From NCBI RefSeq assembly GCF_041893525.1, contig NZ_CP169068.1: a DNA stretch of 64,000 nt; one strand, written 5' to 3'. This document shows, piece after piece, positions 60,757-64,000 of the stretch. A program made the translations under genes and the position numbers. Source of the stretch: Phaeobacter bryozoorum. Lineage in GTDB: Bacteria; Pseudomonadota; Alphaproteobacteria; Rhodobacterales; Rhodobacteraceae. How positions within the stretch are numbered: position 1 is the stretch's first letter; each line of letters opens with the position of its first letter. Below the pieces are notes generated by a model. That model had not been told where the DNA came from. It did no database searches and saw only the letters and a list, made by a program, of their open reading frames with translations.

Positions 60757-62691
60757 TTAGCCCGCCTTATTTACGCGCATGTACCATTCCACCAACCTGC
60801 GAACCTGCCGGTCGGTATAGCCGTGGCTGCGCATCCGTTCGACGAACTCCTGATGTTTGCCTTCGGTCTTGCTGTCCTTCTTCGATCCGAAGGAGATAAC
60901 CGGAAGCAGTTCCTCGACCTGGCTGAACATGTGTTTCTCGATCACATCCCGCAGCTTCTCGTAGGAGTTCCATGCCGGGTTCGAGCCGGTATTGGCGCGA
61001 TGACGCAGGGCGAATTTGACCACCTCATTGCGGAAGTCCTTGGGGTTGGCGATGCCCACCGGTTTTTCGATCTTGCTCAGCTCGGCGTCCAGAACCTCGC
61101 GGTCATAGAGCTGGCCGGTGTCCGGGTCCTTGTAATCCTGCTCCTCGATCCAGGCATCGGCATAAGAGATATAGCGATCGAACACGTTCTGCCCGTATTC
61201 GGTATAGCTCTCCAGATAGGCTTTCTGGATTTCATTGCCGATGAACTCCTCATAGCGCGGGGCCAGTTCCGTTTTGATGAAAGCAAGGTATTTCGCCTCT
61301 GTCTCCGCCGGGAATTGTTCGCGTTTGATCATCTGCTCCAGCACATACATCAAGTGCACCGGATCCGCCGCCACCTCATCGGTGTCAAAGTTGAAGGTGG
61401 TCGACAGTACCTTGAAGGCAAAGCGGGTCGAAATCCCGTTCATCCCCTCGTCGACACCGGCGCGATCCTGATACTCCTGCACGGTCTTGGCCTTCGGGTC
61501 GGTGTCCTTCAGGCTTTCGCCATCGTAGACGCGCAGCTTGGAATAGAGATTTGAGTTTTCATGCGGTTTCAGCCTGGTCAGCACCGAAAACCGGCTGAGG
61601 ATCTTCAGCGTTTCAGGCGCGCATGGGGCCGCAGCCAACTCGCTGTGTTCGATCAGCTTGTCGTAGATCTTAGCCTCTTCGGAAACCCGCAGGCAGTAAG
61701 GCACCTTCACGATCGACACACGGTCGATGAAGGCCTCGTTGTTCTTGTTGTTCTTGAACTGCTGCCATTCACTCTCGTTGGAATGTGCAAGGATCAGCCC
61801 GGTGAAGGGGATCGCGCCGAAGCTCTCGGTCCCCATGTAATTGCCTTCCTGCGTCGCCGTCAGCAACGGATGCAGCATCTTGATCGGCGCCTTGAACATC
61901 TCGACGAACTCAAGAACGCCCTGGGTCGCACGATTCAGGCCACCTGAGAAACTATAGGCGTCGGGATTGTCCTGGCTGTAATGTTCCAGCTGGCGAATAT
62001 CGACCTTCCCGACCAGCGTGGAGATGTCCTGATTGTTCTCATCGCCCGGCTCAACCTTCGCAACGCAGATCCGGCGCAGCCGCGACGGATAGAGCCGCAC
62101 CACCGAGAATTTGTTGATATCGCCGCCGAACTCATCCAGCCGCTGGACCGCCCAGGGCGACATCAGCCCCGGCAGCCGGTGTTGGGCGATGCCATATTCA
62201 TCGCTCAGCAATTTGCCCATCCGCACCGGATCGAAAAGGCCAAGCGGGCTCTCGAAGATCGGCGACAGCTGATCGCCAGCCTTCAGCACGTAGATCGGCT
62301 GCTCCTCTACCAGACGTTTCAGACGTTCCGCGAGCGAGGATTTACCACCGCCGACCGGACCCAGCAGGTACAGGATCTGCTTGCGCTCCTCCAGCCCCTG
62401 CGCGGCGTGGCGGAAATAACCCACGATCCGCTCGATCGTGTCCTCCATGCCGTAGAAATCTTTGAAGGCAGCGTATCGCTTGATGGTGCGGTTCTGAAAG
62501 ATCGGACCCAGTCGCGCATCTTTTGACGTATCAACCAGCTCCTCTTCGCCAATCGCCTTGAGCATACGTTCGGCGACATTGGCATACATGCTGGGATCAT
62601 CGCGACAAGCATTCAGATAGTCCTGTAACGACATCTCCTGCTCGCGCGTTTCGCCGTATTGTTCGGCAAAAATTTCGGCAATGTCTTTCAT
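60757..62691 (-). CDS. prkA: PrkA serine protein kinase / AAA protein
   Basis: A 644-residue protein. Walker A LLGPVGGGKSSLAERLKRLV near residue 110, AAA-type motif GLILAHSNESEWQQF near 315, followed by a C-terminal PrkA kinase-like segment including GSNPAWNSYEKLRDVIEKHM and the end VRRLVEWYMRVNKAG. In Bacillus PrkA is linked to sporulation, but homologues in non-sporulating proteobacteria respond to stationary phase and nitrogen stress. It leads the operon with yeaH and spoVR; ATG 62691. Confidence 0.95.
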   Translation of the reverse strand: MKDIAEIFAEQYGETREQEMSLQDYLNACRDDPSMYANVAERMLKAIGEEELVDTSKDARLGPIFQNRTIKRYAAFKDFYGMEDTIERIVGYFRHAAQGLEERKQILYLLGPVGGGKSSLAERLKRLVEEQPIYVLKAGDQLSPIFESPLGLFDPVRMGKLLSDEYGIAQHRLPGLMSPWAVQRLDEFGGDINKFSVVRLYPSRLRRICVAKVEPGDENNQDISTLVGKVDIRQLEHYSQDNPDAYSFSGGLNRATQGVLEFVEMFKAPIKMLHPLLTATQEGNYMGTESFGAIPFTGLILAHSNESEWQQFKNNKNNEAFIDRVSIVKVPYCLRVSEEAKIYDKLIEHSELAAAPCAPETLKILSRFSVLTRLKPHENSNLYSKLRVYDGESLKDTDPKAKTVQEYQDRAGVDEGMNGISTRFAFKVLSTTFNFDTDEVAADPVHLMYVLEQMIKREQFPAETEAKYLAFIKTELAPRYEEFIGNEIQKAYLESYTEYGQNVFDRYISYADAWIEEQDYKDPDTGQLYDREVLDAELSKIEKPVGIANPKDFRNEVVKFALRHRANTGSNPAWNSYEKLRDVIEKHMFSQVEELLPVISFGSKKDSKTEGKHQEFVERMRSHGYTDRQVRRLVEWYMRVNKAG

Positions 62692-63395
62692 CTGGCTCTA
62701 GCCTCCTAGTTACTGCGCGCCGGTCCTCCTGGGGTCCAAGATCGCACACGGACAGAGGGCGCCCAGCGCGAGGGCCAAGTAATGTCCGCGTGAAAATATT
62801 CGTCTGAATTCTGCTCGGCGCCGGATCCGGCGATACAAGACCAGCGGGTCACTCTGAGCGGTGACATTCCAGCTGTGGCCTGGGTTTCGGCGTCGTGTAC
62901 TTAGGATCAACTCTACACCAATTATGTCCTTCAGCCTATCTGAAACTGGTGTCTTTTTGGTTAATTGCCAGTGCGTTTTAATAGAACGCTTGTTCACACA
63001 TTGGCGATATAGACGTGACCCGAACAGCCGAAACCGGCCCCCTTTCCGACGGCTCTTCAGCCTGCTGACACATGGAACCACCATAAACAGAAGGCAAATA
63101 AACGCAGCGCCCATCGCAAATGCACCGCAAACCCACCGCAGCCACCTCCCTAACGTCAACCAAAGGGGATCATTAACAAAAACCGACAGATAAACTTCGA
63201 TGCAAATTGAATACAAATTAGCCACACCCTGATCTTTTCGGTAAAAATCCGCTCATCAAAACCTAGACAAGGCCGCTGGGAAGGCAGCAATATGGCGGCA
63301 ATATGGCCGCGGAGACGGCTGATGGGCAAAACAATGCAGGCTACCTGGGCGTCACGGTTTCGGCGCTTTGGTCTTTTGACGAGCGGTATATAAAA
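62692..63395. other. Long intergenic region upstream of prkA and the BapA-like gene
   Basis: 704 bases without a supportable gene. It is divergent upstream of both genes. A minus-strand frame of 171 codons (62710-63225) has a hydrophobic start but no family features. A short direct repeat GGCGGCAATATGG-like pair occurs at about 63288-63308. An AT-rich TATATAAAA lies just before the BapA-like start at 63396. Confidence 0.5.
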
Positions 63396-64000
63396 ATGAG
63401 TACGGTTGGATACATCGTCCGCGACATGGCGGGCACCAAGCAGCATGGTACATCTGCTGACACCCCCCAGGCGACAATTGCGACAGCAACCGCGAAAGAC
63501 ATTTCGCTGAACCTCGGACCCTCCGATGTCGAAAGCTACGCGCGGCGGGGCCAGGACCTGCATATTACGCTGATCGACGGTCAGGTGGTGGTGCTGGATG
63601 ATTTCTTCAACACCGATGCGACAGGTGGCAAGAACCTGTTCCTCAGCGAGGAAGGCAACTTCATCGAAGTGGTTCTGGAGGACCGCACCGATGGCATGCT
63701 CTATGCCAGCTACGAACCTCTCGACATGAGCGGCAAGTGGAGCGCCTACGATGACATGGTGTTCCTTGACGTGGACCGCATCGAACCGGTTGTCGCCCCC
63801 CTTGTGGCCCCGCTGATCGGCGGCCTCGGCACCGCAGGCGCCGCAGCTGGCGTCGTTGGCGCGGCGGCCATTGTTGGCGCAGGCGGCGGTGGTGGTGGCG
63901 GAGGCGGCGGGGCCGTCACGCCAACCGTCGACAATCCCGATGCGACCTATCCGGTTGCAGGCTCGACCACCGAAGATGTGATCGTCAGCGGCACCGGCGC
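63396..64000 (+). CDS. BapA-like large adhesin, N-terminus (runs off right edge)
   Basis: 201 residues of a partial protein starting at ATG 63396 (MSTVGYIVRDMAGTKQHG). Residues 30-150 form a BapA-prefix-like domain: SLNLGPSDVESYARRGQDLH, ITLIDGQVVVLDDFFNTD, LFLSEEGNFIEVVLEDR. It is followed by an Ala/Val/Gly-rich hydrophobic segment and a run of ten glycines, then PTVDNPDATYPVAGSTTEDV, the start of an Ig-like repeat region. Such prefix domains precede very large secreted or surface adhesins exported by type I systems in alphaproteobacteria. The gene is cut, so total size is unknown. Confidence 0.85.
   Translation, partial: MSTVGYIVRDMAGTKQHGTSADTPQATIATATAKDISLNLGPSDVESYARRGQDLHITLIDGQVVVLDDFFNTDATGGKNLFLSEEGNFIEVVLEDRTDGMLYASYEPLDMSGKWSAYDDMVFLDVDRIEPVVAPLVAPLIGGLGTAGAAAGVVGAAAIVGAGGGGGGGGGGAVTPTVDNPDATYPVAGSTTEDVIVSGTG

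Noticed and set aside
62710..63225. 171-codon minus-strand frame upstream of prkA with a hydrophobic segment
   Set aside because: No family features, odd composition after residue 60, no convincing ribosome-binding site; might be a diverged small protein but not supportable.
63746..63934. Poly-proline minus-strand frame at the right end
   Set aside because: Antisense of the glycine run in the BapA-like gene.

Overview
The window looks like chromosomal DNA of a marine alphaproteobacterium of the Roseobacter group (Rhodobacteraceae; Phaeobacter, Leisingera or Ruegeria-like). This is inferred from the protein style, the GC-rich codon use, the gene pairs (pyrB next to a pyrC homologue and plsY; rsmE divergent from ubiA and upstream of gshA; uvrC-pgsA-moaD-moaE; pobA divergent from pobR; prkA-yeaH-spoVR) and the secreted RTX/Hint and BapA-like proteins. 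No rRNA, phage, IS element or CRISPR array was seen; one tRNA-Gln(TTG) is present.

Layout. 1-5.5 kb: family 4 uracil-DNA glycosylase (cut by the left edge), then pyrB, two small membrane proteins, a dihydroorotase homologue without its metal ligands, and plsY, ended by a clear terminator; then a YHS-domain exported protein. 5.5-9.7 kb (minus): small membrane protein, gshA, a membrane protein, a frameshifted GNAT gene and rsmE. 9.7-13 kb (plus): ubiA, a BON/OmpA protein and a coiled-coil partner. 13-16.4 kb (minus): moaE, moaD, pgsA and uvrC with an in-frame TAG. 16.7-21.4 kb (minus): pteridine-reductase-like SDR, Ca/Na antiporter, mini zinc-ribbon protein, S49 peptidase and an ABC-2 exporter pair. 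21.5-24.4 kb: NAD(P)-binding protein behind twin MarR-like operators, pobA and pobR. 24.4-30.8 kb (minus): ctpA, an EnvC-type protein, gpmI, ada and an EEP-fold phosphodiesterase. 30.8-36.3 kb: ugpBAEC importer with a divergent LacI regulator. 36.3-44 kb: RTX/Hint protein, tRNA-Gln, quinone oxidoreductase, a frameshifted SARP/TPR regulator and a Tat-exported metallo-beta-lactamase-fold protein. 44-51 kb (minus): livHMGF, an AMP-forming acyl-CoA ligase and a frameshifted substrate-binding protein. 51-54.8 kb: pcaQ, pcaC, pcaH, pcaG and a beta-keto acid cleavage enzyme. 55-57.9 kb: cueR preceded by what looks like a collapsed copA behind an intact CueR promoter, then class III alcohol dehydrogenase and a GntR regulator. 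57.9-62.7 kb (minus): spoVR, yeaH and prkA. From 63.4 kb: N-terminus of a large BapA-like adhesin running off the right edge.

How the genes fit together. pobA/pobR and the pca genes form a 4-hydroxybenzoate to protocatechuate to ring-cleavage route split over two loci 29 kb apart. The pca cluster lacks pcaB and pcaD here but carries a BKACE-family gene that could cleave beta-ketoadipate directly. The Liv-type transporter plus acyl-CoA ligase beside pcaQ may import and activate an organic acid. The Ugp importer ends in a phosphodiesterase-like gene that could play the part of UgpQ.

Four genes carry single lesions (GNAT, uvrC, SARP regulator, substrate-binding protein) while both halves remain well conserved. 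Either the sequence contains a few indel or substitution errors or these are recent inactivations; raw reads would decide. The most unusual items are the copA remnant with its 19-bp-spacer CueR promoter, the metal-site-free PyrC homologue and the BKACE-containing pca cluster.
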